From: Paramecium sonneborni
Taxonomy: Eukaryota > Ciliophora > Oligohymenophorea > Peniculida > Parameciidae
Assembly (NCBI GenBank): GCA_905182985.1
Contig: CAJJDN010000047.1
Location: 158,351 to 222,350 of the forward strand
Reading direction: 5' to 3'
Length of the DNA stretch: 64,000 nt
Part shown: one piece after another, positions 12,926 to 24,800 of the stretch
Position numbering within the stretch: position 1 is the stretch's first letter
How the letters are laid out: each line of letters opens with the position of its first letter
The notes under the pieces: model-generated
Told to the model about the DNA's origin: nothing
The model's input: the letters and a program-made list of their open reading frames with translations, nothing else
Databases searched by the model: none
Position numbers and translations under genes: made by a program

Positions 12926-15900
12926 TCAAAACTATATTTTAGCTGTTCCTTCTGATGCTGGTCTTACTTGTGAAGATTTAACATTTCTAAAACTTTTCTT
13001 TAACATCTTGCTTCTCCTTAATGTTTGTTCAGATTCCTCATCTCTTGAATTTCTTCGGGATTCTGATATATCAAATTTAGGAATGAGGATTTATTAATAT
13101 CTATATTTTTCAAAGAATATCTCTGGGTATATCATATATTTCAAAAATTAAGATTGGTAATTTTTAATTTAACTATTTAATTAATGCTACTACTTATAAA
13201 AATACATTCTTTCTAATATGGAATCTAAGTTATTCTGTATATGATAATGTTTAAATTTCTTATATGATTCCATTATTAAATATTAATCTTTTTTTTAGAA
13301 CTCATTTAATTGATTGATTTGCATTTTTAATTTTATTTCCATTAGCATAGTATCTGATATATCTTTTTCAGATAATATTTACTTTTTACCATCCTATATC
13401 TGTTTTAATCTAATTCTCACTTTATTTAAGACTCCTTTCATAAAGTTTTAAGATTAAATGATCTCTAAAAATGAATTAACTATTTATTTAGTTTCTTTCT
13501 TTTATTTTTGTCTTTTTTTAATTCTATTCATATTTGTGATTGTTTTAACTACTTTTCTCATTTTTTAAATGTTTTCTTTAACTCTTTGAATATTTAATTC
13601 GATAGTTACTGAAGGTCTCATTTTTTTAAATTTACTTAAAGGTGAATTTTCTAATTAATCTTCTTCCTTAATGATTTTCAGATTATTATTGTATATATTT
13701 TAATTTCTGGCTTTACTCATTAAGGATGCTTTTAAAGATTTATCATCAATATCCATTAGTTCTATAGTTTTAGTTCTTTATTTAAATAAAGTTGCTTTCT
13801 TTTTGGTAACTGGAGGTTCTAAATTTAATTTAGGAGATTAATCCATTACAGAATAGAATGAATTTGAATTAGATTTTAATTATTAACTAGGTTAGTTTAA
13901 GATTTATAGATTAGAAGTACTTTATTCAAGGTTGCTTTAATTAAATTAAACATCACTTCTTTTAAGTATTTCATCATCAGGTTCTTCATAAAATTCTGCC
14001 CATTTCCAATTATTATTATTAAATGATGTTGCTTCTTATTCTATAATTTCTTGATCAAATCTAGCTGCAAAGTATCCTCTTTATCTAAATGGATTTCTAA
14101 TGAAATTTTTATTTCTTATTTAATCTATACTAAATTGATATCTTTTGATTATTAATTCTCTATCTGGAATATAATGTAATAAGGGACATTAAAGAACTCT
14201 ATGATAACTTGAATGACAACTAAAACATTTCATATGTAATGCACTTACATCATCAAATTAAACACTATCATATAGATTTCTAAATCTTTCATAATCTTCT
14301 GGAAAATCTTAAATAACTTTTAAAAAATCATCTCTAGATAACATTAATAATTTTGAAAATCCAATGCTTCTAAATCTTTCTTATGATTATTTCCCGGTTA
14401 TAAAACTAATAATACCAAGACTTGAACCTTTTCCAACTTTACTAACTTCTGCAATTTATGGATTTTCTAAGATTGAATCAATTTAATCATTTTAAATAAA
14501 TATTTAAATATCTCCAAATTCAACGAAACATACATATAATTAACCATTAGGTAATTAAGGGAAAATGGAATCAAAATTAATGATATTCTCTGGTTATATG
14601 ACTGCAGGTTTAATTTTATGAACTAATTTTGACTTTAGAGCATCACTGAAATTATTTTTAAATAGAGGACATTCATTTAAAATCATTGAATTTGATTAAT
14701 TCATTAAATTTTCTCTTAAATTTTCAGATAATTAATTAATTATCTCATTAAGTTCATCATTTTCTACTAGATTTTGTGATTCCCAATAATAATTTAAGTA
14801 TTCTCTAATTTAATATTGTAATTAATATTCAATTTTTCTATTTTACATATATGTATTAATCTTCCTCATTTTTCTCATTTTTTCTTATCCATAAGCAGAT
14901 ATTGTATCAATAATTGCCCCTACTGTGCTAACACTATAACTAAGTTGAATACTACAAATCATCATATAAAGAATAGCAACAATTCTTTCTAAATAACTAA
15001 TAGGTACAACATCTCCATATCCAATAGTAAACATAGTTACAGTAGAAAAATAGAAAGAATATAAATATTAAACCTACCAAGTTTCATTTTCAATATGATA
15101 GAACTCTAACCAACTCCCCTTCTCTGAATTTAATTGACTATAATATCCAACCTAATTAAATTATTTATATTATAAATTACAAAATACCAAAGACATGAAT
15201 AACAATGTAGAACGAAGAATAAAACTAAAAGCAATTTAAATAATTCTAATAATGAGCTACTAGGTTTGGATAAATTTAAAGTTTCTTCAATTTGACTAAT
15301 TAATTTTGGAATATTTCTAGATTGTACAAAAAACAATAACAATATTAGATCCCACCAATCATTCATTAGATTAAACCCTTATTTAGAAGAATTAAAAATG
15401 ATTGCATAAATCACTAAAATAAGTATAGAAATAGCTTCTAGTCCATAACACTTACTTATTACATTTTTAGCTATTGTGACTCTATTACTAACAATTTAAC
15501 CAAATTAATAAAAGGAATTGTTAAAGCTTAAGATGATATCTAATACTAAGAGTAGAATCATAAAGATAGTTGGTGTGTAAAGTTGACCATATATGATCTA
15601 TTATTAATTCCAAGCTAAATCTAATGGGATAGTAAATAGAAAATATAATCTACTCATCATGACTACACAATCCCAAACTATCTTTAATCGAGATTCTGGT
15701 GTGATTAAGGGTATTTTCTCCAATTCTAATTCTATTTTTTTGTAAAAATTATTTGTACAATTTTTTAAATCAGAATAATGTTTAGATAATTTTTTTGTAA
15801 ATCTCCTAGAACTAATAAAATCAAAAGTTTTACTTCTTTTTTTGATTCTAATTAAGATTATTATTAGAGTTACTAAATTGACTAATCATAGGTTTAAGAT

Positions 15901-16366
15901 TGAGACCACTGTCTCTAAAAAGTTTTAAATTGAATGATGAACCTAAATCTTTGAGAATGTTATATTAATAGAAATTAAATTAGGCATTTATTTTCTTTTT
16001 CCAACTTATTCGATTAATGAACCTTTTGATAAAGCAAAATTGAATAACACTACATATTTATTATTATTGATGTGATTGTTGAGAAGCTTCATAGAATCTA
16101 GTACTTTTTTTATTAACTAGAAAATGAGTTGAGGGACTATTAAGTGATGAATCAAACTAAACTCTTTTATTTTCATGATCATTTTAGTTAGAACTTTAAC
16201 TCTTCTAAATATTATTGCTATTTCTTTTTGATCCTTATATTGAGAAGATGCCTTCTGATAAAGAATAATTGAGGAAATCTTAAATTTCACCTATTGGTTC
16301 ATCAGTTAACATTAGTTAATTTAATTTTGAACTTGGCTCTTCAGTTTCTTACTAAATTTAATTCAT
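12926..16366 (-). CDS. Voltage-gated K+-type channel with CNBD-like C-terminus (EAG/CNG superfamily)
   Basis: 1129 residues after removing a 22-nt intron and a 29-nt intron (just before VGYYSQ). N-terminal cytosolic Q/S-rich region, six membrane helices, pore with selectivity filter TIGYGD preceded by FSTVTMF, then C-linker and a cyclic-nucleotide-binding-like fold (NGQLYVCFVEFGDIQIF, GSSLGIISFITGK). Next comes a Cys/His cluster, CFSCHSSYHRVLQC, and a long basic coiled tail. The S4-like segment FFVQSRNIPKLISQIEE has very few positive residues, so voltage sensing may be weak. Such channels set ciliary membrane excitability in Paramecium; nucleotide gating is not shown, since the phosphate-binding arginine is not evident. 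Confidence 0.88.
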
Positions 16367-17060
16367 ATTTAAATAATTTTCTGAAAATCAAATATTATTA
16401 TTATTATATATTTAATTTTAAATATTATCTCTTGTAAAAAGGGTTGTTCTATAATTAACAAGTTCAGGTTCAACTTAGTATTCAATTATATATGTATAAA
16501 AATTAATTTCATAACTTTATTAGCAAATATTTGTAAAAATACTTTATTAACAATACTATTATGTTGAATTATGGTTATTTATATCATTATTTAAAATAAT
16601 CACTAATTAAAGTAAAAACAAAAGCTAAACAAAGTAAATAAGATAGATATCATCATAAATTATTCCAAAAATTTATAGTTCATTTAATGAATTTAATACA
16701 AAAATTAATTTTGAATAAGAAATGAGTTCTTGTTTAAATTATTATAATTTATTAAACAAAAGAAAAAGCAAAGTTTTATCAAATGAAATTAAAATGATGC
16801 AAATCTATATCTCTTAAAAACCTCTATTAAAATTTTCAAATTTAACTTATTAACTGTTTCTCAACAAAGAGAATTATAAATTGAAAAATAAGAATCTCAA
16901 ATTGTTACTTAAGATAAAAATTATTTAGTTTAGTAAAATAATAACTATGAAAAGAAGGCAGATATAATAACATTAAATGAAATAAAAAAAATCAACTTAA
17001 AGATGAATTGATGATTAAAACTTATATAATAAAGGGATGAAAATTATAATGTATTTCTTA
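16367..17060. other. Gene-free stretch upstream of channel gene
   Basis: 694 bp between the RCHY1-like stop and the channel start, both on the minus strand. AT-rich with no supported frame or repeat; it presumably includes the channel promoter. Confidence 0.5.
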
Positions 17061-17846
17061 TCATTCCCGAGTATTATATGAACCACAATTCTAACATTTT
17101 AAATAAATGTTAAATTAAACATTATTACTTTTGGCTTTGCAATCAGAACATATTATAGTTACTACTTATTTTAACTATTCTTCAGTAAGCTCTTACTTCA
17201 TAAGCTCATTCATTTCATCTAGATATTTAATTTGTTTTTTACTCATTTTCTAAACTTATATATATATAATTACATAAATTGCTACATTACAAATTGGGCA
17301 ATTCTGTAAACCTTTACAGATTGAATTTTCTAAACATTTTACATGAATGAAATGAGGGCAATTGGTTAATTATTAGACTAATTAAGTTGAATTCTTTAGA
17401 TAATCTTAACAAACAGCACAATTTTATTCAAATGCTTTTTCTATGCAAATATGACTAGGCTTTATTGAAAGAGACAAACAAACATCACAAATTTCGCAAT
17501 GAAAAAATTCTTCTTTTTTTCCCAATCTACACATTTTACATTTTTCACAATGAAATATGTTCTTTTTTTAATCATCTTCATATAATTTACAAATTTGGCA
17601 ATAGTATCTTGCAAATTGAATTCCACAATTAATGCATTCATTTGAAGGTGCTTATTCTTTCAAACACTTTCGACAACGAATTTCTATAACGTTAAATCTA
17701 TCCATTGTTTCTACTTTACATCCATCAGATTTTGGTCCTTTGTACTATTGATCATGACATAATCTGCAAGGATAATAGATTTAACAACAAGGAGCTTTTT
17801 TATCACAATTTCTCTAATAATGTTTACAAGAGTTCTATTTTATCAT
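17061..17846 (-). CDS. RCHY1: CHY/CTCHY zinc-finger RING E3 ubiquitin ligase (Pirh2/RCHY1 type)
   Basis: All four modules of the family are present in order: CHY finger starting SCKHYQRNCDKKAPCC and PCRLCHD; CTCHY finger with HCEKCKMCRLGKKEEFFHC; RING finger CAVCQDYL, CPHFIHVKC, CPICN; and a C-terminal zinc ribbon CSDCK and KCQNCGSYNT. The protein starts at 17846 directly before the CHY finger. The 24-nt segment 17250-17273 begins GTA and ends TAG and is most likely an intron; being a multiple of three without TGA, its retention would simply add eight residues between the RING and the linker. With it removed the protein has 253 residues, close to the animal and plant family. Animal members ubiquitinate p53; the substrate here is unknown. 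Confidence 0.95.
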
Positions 17847-20274
17847 TAATTAAATATTTATTTTTAATAAAAGAATAATTTTAGCATCTTATATGGATAT
17901 TAATTTAGATCCAAAGTCATGTACAAATATGAAGTTTTTATTAAATTCTCTTAATGAGTGATTTATTCTAGAATTATTTATAATTGATCTAATCATTCAA
18001 TTTAAATTAATTAAAGAGGTTAAATAGACTTAATAGTTTTCAGTATAAATTTTGGTTGTTAAAGCAAAAATTAGTGACACAATATAATACCTTATTCTAT
18101 AGATATTGAATTTGGTTTTAAGTTATACAGTTATCAAATTTATCCATTATCTTAAGCGCTATTAGTTAATATATGAAATATCGCCCTGATATTCATATAG
18201 ATTTGTAAGATATGGATTTTTTTTGATCCTCTACTAAATAATATTTTTTTTTAATATCTTTCTTACTATCTATATTATTATTAATCATTGATTATATAAA
18301 TCTAATTTCTATTATTTAGTTCCAAGACAAATATTCTCTTTAATCAGTTAAATGTTATTCACTTCTTTTGATCTTGAACAGATCCTCCAAATATATATTA
18401 TATTTGGATTGAAAATCATATTCATAATAATTGAGTTTTTATTATTTTTAAATTTAAATCTTATTATCTATAGATCTAATTATTTTAAAAATCTATTTTC
18501 CCTTAACAATTTGAGTATATTTAGATAAAAAAATCATATCTATTTTAAAAGATAAGAAATAATGACTAAATAATTAGAATTAAACTATTAATTTCGAATT
18601 CTTAAATCTAATGATTCAAAATCAAATAATTTATGCTAATTATATATTCAAGTTTAAAAATGACTAAAAATCACATTATATATGTTAATTATAAAAATAA
18701 ATTTAATTTCATGGATGTACTCAATAGTTCCTAAAATAAAATTTAATATTTTGCGTTCCCGTAAAAAGATAGAACCAAAATTATAATATAGTGAATATTT
18801 AGAGAAAATCAATAGAATATTAACATTACTGATATATTATATTACTTAAGATAGATATTGATAAAATTGAGAATTATTATTCTTAATAAAAATGAAATTA
18901 GTTTGGTTATGAGATAGTTTTATCTTGAATATTAGTTTATATGTATAATTGAATAGACTTGAATTATATATAAGTAAGTGAGAATCATAAAAGAAGAAAG
19001 TAATAGTAATAAAAATGTATGTAAATAAGTTTAATGTTATTATAATAAGTAGAATCGGAGTTATAAAATGATTAGAAGTGTGATATATAAATTATTTTAA
19101 TTATTTTATATGGGTAGTGGATAGAATCGATAATAAAATGTACCAATTGTGTTTCTTGAGAATCATAAAAATGTTGGCAGTTATAGATTTGTATAGAATC
19201 AGAGACTAAATGTTCCAAAAGCATATTTAAAAATAGAATCAAATTATTCTAAGATTGAGAGATTAGAAACAATCAATAGTGCTGTTATTNTACAGTTATC
19301 AAATTTATCCATTATCTTAAGCGCTATTAGTTAATATATGAAATATCGCCCTGATATTCATATAGATTTGTAAGATATGGATTTTTTTTGATCCTCTACT
19401 AAATAATATTTTTTTTTAATATCTTTCTTACTATCTATATTATTATTAATCATTGATTATATAAATCTAATTTCTATTATTTAGTTCCAAGACAAATATT
19501 CTCTTTAATCAGTTAAATGTTATTCACTTCTTTTGATCTTGAACAGATCCTCCAAATATATATTATATTTGGATTGAAAATCATATTCATAATAATTGAG
19601 TTTTTATTATTTTTAAATTTAAATCTTATTATCTATAGATCTAATTATTTTAAAAATCTATTTTCCCTTAACAATTTGAGTATATTTAGATAAAAAAATC
19701 ATATCTATTTTAAAAGATAAGAAATAATGACTAAATAATTAGAATTAAACTATTAATTTCGAATTCTTAAATCTAATGATTCAAAATCAAATAATTTATG
19801 CTAATTATATATTCAAGTTTAAAAATGACTAAAAATCACATTATATATGTTAATTATAAAAATAAATTTAATTTCATGGATGTACTCAATAGTTCCTAAA
19901 ATAAAATTTAATATTTTGCGTTCCCGTAAAAAGATAGAACCAAAATTATAATATAGTGAATATTTAGAGAAAATCAATAGAATATTAACATTACTGATAT
20001 ATTATATTACTTAAGATAGATATTGATAAAATTGAGAATTATTATTCTTAATAAAAATGAAATTAGTTTGGTTATGAGATAGTTTTATCTTGAATATTAG
20101 TTTATATGTATAATTGAATAGACTTGAATTATATATAAGTAAGTGAGAATCATAAAAGAAGAAAGTAATAGTAATAAAAATGTATGTAAATAAGTTTAAT
20201 GTTATTATAATAAGTAGAATCGGAGTTATAAAATGATTAGAAGTGTGATATATAAATTATTTTAATTATTTTAT
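17847..20274. other. Intergenic region RCHY1/USP, enlarged by an assembly duplicate
   Basis: On paper 2.4 kb, but 18126-19289 is repeated at 19291-20454 around a single N. With one copy removed the true divergent gap is about 1.26 kb. It holds no supported gene. A 23-bp palindrome with 10-bp arms, TCCAAATATA and its complement, lies at 18386-18408 and again in the second copy. Confidence 0.6.
18126..19289 (+). repeat. Direct duplicate 1, left copy (probable unmerged contig overlap)
   Basis: 1164 bp that appear identical to 19291-20454, separated by one N at 19290. The left copy stops abruptly inside the USP coding sequence (after the codons for NSAVI), where the right copy continues. The duplicate therefore contains only a truncated 5' end of USP (ATG at 19110). 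The pattern fits two overlapping contigs placed end to end. Confidence 0.9.
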
Positions 20275-20454
20275 ATGGGTAGTGGATAGAATCGATAATA
20301 AAATGTACCAATTGTGTTTCTTGAGAATCATAAAAATGTTGGCAGTTATAGATTTGTATAGAATCAGAGACTAAATGTTCCAAAAGCATATTTAAAAATA
20401 GAATCAAATTATTCTAAGATTGAGAGATTAGAAACAATCAATAGTGCTGTTATT
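19291..20454 (+). repeat. Direct duplicate 1, right copy
   Basis: Second copy of the 1164-bp segment; this one runs into the intact USP gene and is taken as the true locus. Confidence 0.9.
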
Positions 20455-21749
20455 CATGGTGTAGTTGGACTCAGGAATCTTGGAAATACATGTTACTTTA
20501 ATACTGCGATCCATTGCATCATTCATACTCAACCACTTGTAGACTATTTTCTTTCAAAAGCTTATAAAATAAATTCTTCTTGCTCAACTTCAGGTAATAT
20601 CACAAAAGCTTTATTATCTTTAATGGAATAAATATGGGATGATTAAAATTGTTTTGCAGAATCTAAGGAATTTAGGTTCCCTGCATCAGTTTAAAAACCT
20701 AAACCTTATAATAAATGTATAAATCCAATAAAACTTTTAAATCTCTTACAAAAGTATAGCAAACGATTTGCATTAGGAGGTAATCAAATTCTACTTATAT
20801 GTCAGATTAGGAAGATTGTTAAGAATTATTGTCTTATCTTCTTGATTTATTACATTAAGAATTAAATAGATCCTAACCAAACTCTAAAATTGTAGTTAAA
20901 GATTATATAGGATAATAAATTAATCCTCAATGGGCTGCAGATAGTTGGGGGGAACATTTAAAGTTAAATAGAAGCATTATTGTAGATTTATTCTAAGGAT
21001 AATTAAAATCTACTTGCCAATGTTCAGAATGTGGTTTCTAAAGTCATAAATTTGAACCTTTTCTTTTCCTTAATCTTCCTATCCCTAAATAAAACGTTTC
21101 TATTTATAAATGTTTAGATTTATTTTAATAATCAGAACTTTTATCTGGTTCTTGTTAATGGAAATGTCCTCATTGTAAAATTAATAGGGATTTCAAAAAG
21201 TAAATACAACTTTGGAAATTACCTAATTAACTTATCATTCATCTCAACAGATTTGAATTCAATCATAAAAAACCAATTAAACTTAATACTCTAATAGAAT
21301 TCCCATTAGAATTAGATATGGGAGACTATTGTGTTGATTAAGCTATTTCATGTTATTAACTATATGCAGTAGCATAACATGAAGGTTCTTCCTATGCTGG
21401 ACATTATGTAGCTCTTTGCAAAGCTTAGAATAATAATTGGTTTATGTATAATGATGAACAAATTTATCGAGTTTAAGACATTCAAAAAATGATTTAAAAT
21501 GAATATGCTTATATGCTATTTTACTAAAGATATGATAACATCTATAGATAAACATTAAACAAACCAGAAGCATGGCCACATTTTAGGTTACCAAAAATTG
21601 CATAAACAACTAATCTAATGGTTCAAACAGATAAGAAATAACAATTCTCCAGTCCATTTTAATAAGAATCAATACTTTTTGATAATCAAACAGGAGTAAT
21701 AACTTAATTAAAATCATAATAAGATATTAAATACAACTCTATTGCATGA
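20275..21749 (+). CDS. Ubiquitin-specific protease (USP/UBP family, C19)
   Basis: Cysteine protease that removes ubiquitin. The Cys box GLRNLGNTCYFN lies near residue 70. A 26-nt intron follows GG; joined, it reads ALGGDQEDCQELLSYLL, the QQD-type box. A zinc-binding pair CQCSECGF and CPHCK sits in the fingers, LIIHLNRFEF is the conserved strand, and the His box SYAGHYVALC followed by WFMYNDE completes the triad. Total 482 residues, ending in a short Q-rich tail. I chose the ATG at 20275 (MGSGQNRQQ) as the first in-frame start with a continuous frame to the Cys box. The stop is 43 bp from the stop of the convergent coiled-coil gene. The earlier partial copy at 19110-19289 is an assembly artefact. 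Confidence 0.95.
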
Positions 21750-21792
21750 TTATTAACTTTTTAATTTTTTAAGTAGTTTTTATTTAATAAAA

Positions 21793-23960
21793 TCATTTAA
21801 TCTATTTGATTGAAATATTAGATTTAAGTCTCAATTCTTAAGAGGTCTTACAAGTTGTTTATTTTGTAAACTTATTAATCAAATAAAGATTAGATGCATC
21901 TTTTGTTGGTGTAATGCCTTTCACTACACTATTGTTAAAACTAGTTACTATTGGTTCTTTTCTCATTTTTGTAAATTAGTTTAAAGATTTTGATATTGCC
22001 AAAATACCTCCATTTGAACTTTTTCTACTAACATCAACTCTTTATGGTGATTTAGTTAATTAAAACTAAACACCTTCCAATTATTTCTTTTATTCTTATA
22101 ATTGAGTTAATAGATTATTCAATTACAATATTTCTTATTCAAGTAGTGCTTTATTAGGCTTACTTTTAGATAATAATTATTCTTATGTATTTTCTATTGC
22201 TTATTTCACTATATTCAATTATTTCTAAATCTCCATCTCCTATCCATTAAATTGGTCTATCTTTATCTTAAACTCCTATTCTAATGCTTAAATTTCCTAT
22301 TCTACCTTATTTTATTTATCAAATATCTGTTTCTCACTTCCACCTACTCTTTCTAAATCTTTTTTTGCTTTCTAAATTTATTATGCAATATTCTTCAACT
22401 AAGGTAGTATTTCTTAATCTACCATCTGTATATTGATTTTTATTGCTTAATCTTATAAGTAATACTGACAAATTAATTTCATTGTATTATTAAATTATTC
22501 CTAAATTCTATTGATTTATTACTTCTTCTTAATCCTGCATCAACTCCTACATTTCCTTTTAAGTTTAATCAAGGATTGATTTATATTCTGAATCCCCATA
22601 TTCTGATTTAATATAATTTAAATTCTCTTCATTTTAGTTCTAATACTAAAGAAAAGCATCTTCTGATTATTATCGAATTCTATCTTGAAATTATTCATAA
22701 AACCTAAATTTAATATTATATTACCTTTCTCTTTTATAATCTAATGTAGATTTATCTTCTTCCAATTCTCTTATCTATTATTTCTTGACTTCAACTTAAT
22801 AATCAATTGAGCATACCTCATTGGATAATAATAATTCGTCTCCATGTTATTTTAATGCATTTTTCATTTCCTTATATTATTTTTAAATAATTACTAATAA
22901 TTAATTTTAAATTAACTTTTATTAAAGAGACGCTTAAATAAATGATTCTAATTATATTACAAACTCCTTCATGCTTCCCCAATTATTACCTTAATTACCT
23001 TATTTAAATAAATTGTTTCTAAATTGTTAAGTAAATGTTTATAATTTAGTTTAAAATTCAATTGAATCTAAATAAAATTGGGAACCTCCAAAAGAATTTA
23101 TAAATTCATTAAGAATTGAATCAGGATGTTATAAATTCAAACTTTTCTGTATTGGTACAATTTTATTTTTTAAAGCTTTTACTTTTTAACTTTATTGATG
23201 AGATTAAACTTCAAGTAATGTTGTTTAATGAAATGATGCTAATTATCTTTTTTTATTTTCTTATTATTATTGTAAATTCTTGATAGAGTCAGTTATAGAA
23301 AATATATTTTAATTGATATCTCTAACTTTTTAGTTGCAATTATAAATTTATTCAACCAAATCTGTAAGTTAAGGGTTCTCATTTTTAACTTATTCAACGA
23401 ATTCTTCAAGTTCTTCCTTTTAACCAACAAGTTCAGCTCTTTATAATAATTTACCATTTAAATCCTCTTATAATAATGCTTTAGTTTCTAAATACTAATT
23501 ATAAGTATCCTAAAAATTATTGCGCTCTTTAAGAAATAATTGACGTTCCTAATCAATAAATTCATATTGAGTTTTCAGTTTATTAAACTCTGTTTCATAA
23601 TAATCATAAACAATAGTTTATTGTCTATCTAAATCATTTTACATTTGCTGAAAGCTAATTTATTGATAGATGATACTTCTATTCCTCTATTCTCAAATCC
23701 TATAGTTTTATTTGATAATTTGATTAATCTATAGATGTGGATGACTCATTTAAGAGAGTTGTAATCTTTTATTTGATATTACATTAATATTGCATTATTG
23801 TGAGATCAATCTATTCCATTTAATCTTAGAGATAGTCTGAGCCACTATTCAAGACTTCATTGATTATTTTATGTGAGATATTGCTTTACCGAGTGATTGA
23901 GAAGTATTTTGGAGAGTTCTCCTTATTAGAACGTTTTTGAGAAGGACTGTCTGTTATCAT
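21793..23960 (-). CDS. Long coiled-coil protein, function unknown
   Basis: About 700 residues, almost entirely heptad-like and rich in Q, E, K and L, beginning MITDSPSQKRSNKENSPKY. A 22-nt intron precedes FQQMQNDLDRQQ; at least two more (22 and 28 nt) are needed around 22.4-22.5 kb, and one further splice is implied because the total is not yet a multiple of three. Central repeats of the type LRRSNKS and RLSNKNQYTDGRLRN occur between coils. The basic, serine-rich C-terminus ends LRLKSNISIKQIK. No catalytic motif. Such proteins in ciliates are often basal-body, ciliary or trichocyst-docking components, but nothing here decides this. It is divergent from the CCCH gene by 81 bp. Confidence 0.75.
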
Positions 23961-24041
23961 ATATTTTTAACGATAATTAATAAATTTTTGCTCCTTTTTT
24001 TTCTTAAGAAATTTATAAATTATAATTTGTTTTTAAAAGCC
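23961..24041. promoter_or_regulatory. 81-bp shared divergent promoter region
   Basis: The coiled-coil gene (minus) and the CCCH gene (plus) start only 81 bp apart, so this AT-rich segment must hold both 5' UTRs and promoters. Confidence 0.6.
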
Positions 24042-24543
24042 ATGTCCCTCATTCCAATTATTGATCAATAATCCAATAGTACTGATCACTCTTTTGAAAA
24101 TCTGTCTGATTAAAATTCTGAAGAATCCTTCGAGATTGTACAAAGAAAAATAAGAAACAAAAAATGCTATTAGGAGGAGGAACCTCTAAAAAAGAAGAAG
24201 GATCTCTGTCGAAATTTCTAAATTAGTGGTAATTGCAAATACGGAGATCAAGTAATTTTGTTTAAATCTTAATTAGTGTTTTTTTATTCATACACCCGCA
24301 AAAACTGAAAACAACATTCATGCATTAGCATATACTAAGACTAAGCCTTGTAAACGCTATTTTAGTGGTTTTTGCTGTTATGGACCTAAATGTTAATTTT
24401 TACATAATCAATGTATTGATCTTGTAGAATAGAGGGAATTTGTAGAAAAATAATTTAAAGAATTAAAATTGATGGTTCCTTTGCACCCAAGTATGTTAAA
24501 ATTATTAATTTCTAGAAAAACTAGATTAATCTATAAGGTTTGA
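24042..24543 (+). CDS. Tandem CCCH zinc-finger RNA-binding protein (TTP/ZFP36-like)
   Basis: 158 residues after removal of a 25-nt intron (24252-24276), which falls inside the first finger. Finger 1 is C-x8-C-x5-C-x3-H (CRNFQISGNCKYGDQCFFIH), exactly the TTP spacing. Finger 2 is C-x7-C-x5-C-x3-H (CKRYFSGFCCYGPKCQFLH), one residue shorter than TTP. Finger 2 is preceded by AYTKTKPC, like the KYKTELC lead-in of TTP fingers, and the inter-finger distance is also TTP-like. TTP proteins bind AU-rich mRNA and promote decay. A basic patch LKKKKDLC precedes finger 1. RNA binding is inferred from the motif; targets are unknown. Confidence 0.9.
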
Positions 24544-24800
24544 TTTATAAAGATTTCATCATCTTTATAAAATTTTTGGAAGGAAACTAAACTTCAAAAG
24601 AGATGATTTGATTGTCAACAGTTGTAAAAGGTACTCTTTTTGTATCATATAATTAGCCGATTAAAAATATTTATCACTATATGTAGAAAATAGGATCGAT
24701 TTGAATAATTGTTAATGTCTAATAGCACAAGTAGAAAAGAAAGTGAATAATCCTGATTACTTATATAATTGTAGTTATTTTATTATTAACTCGATTTAAT

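Noticed and set aside
18386..18408. 23-bp palindrome with 10-bp arms
   Set aside because: Made mostly of TA steps in AT-rich DNA; likely chance or a simple promoter feature, and its second copy is only the assembly duplicate.
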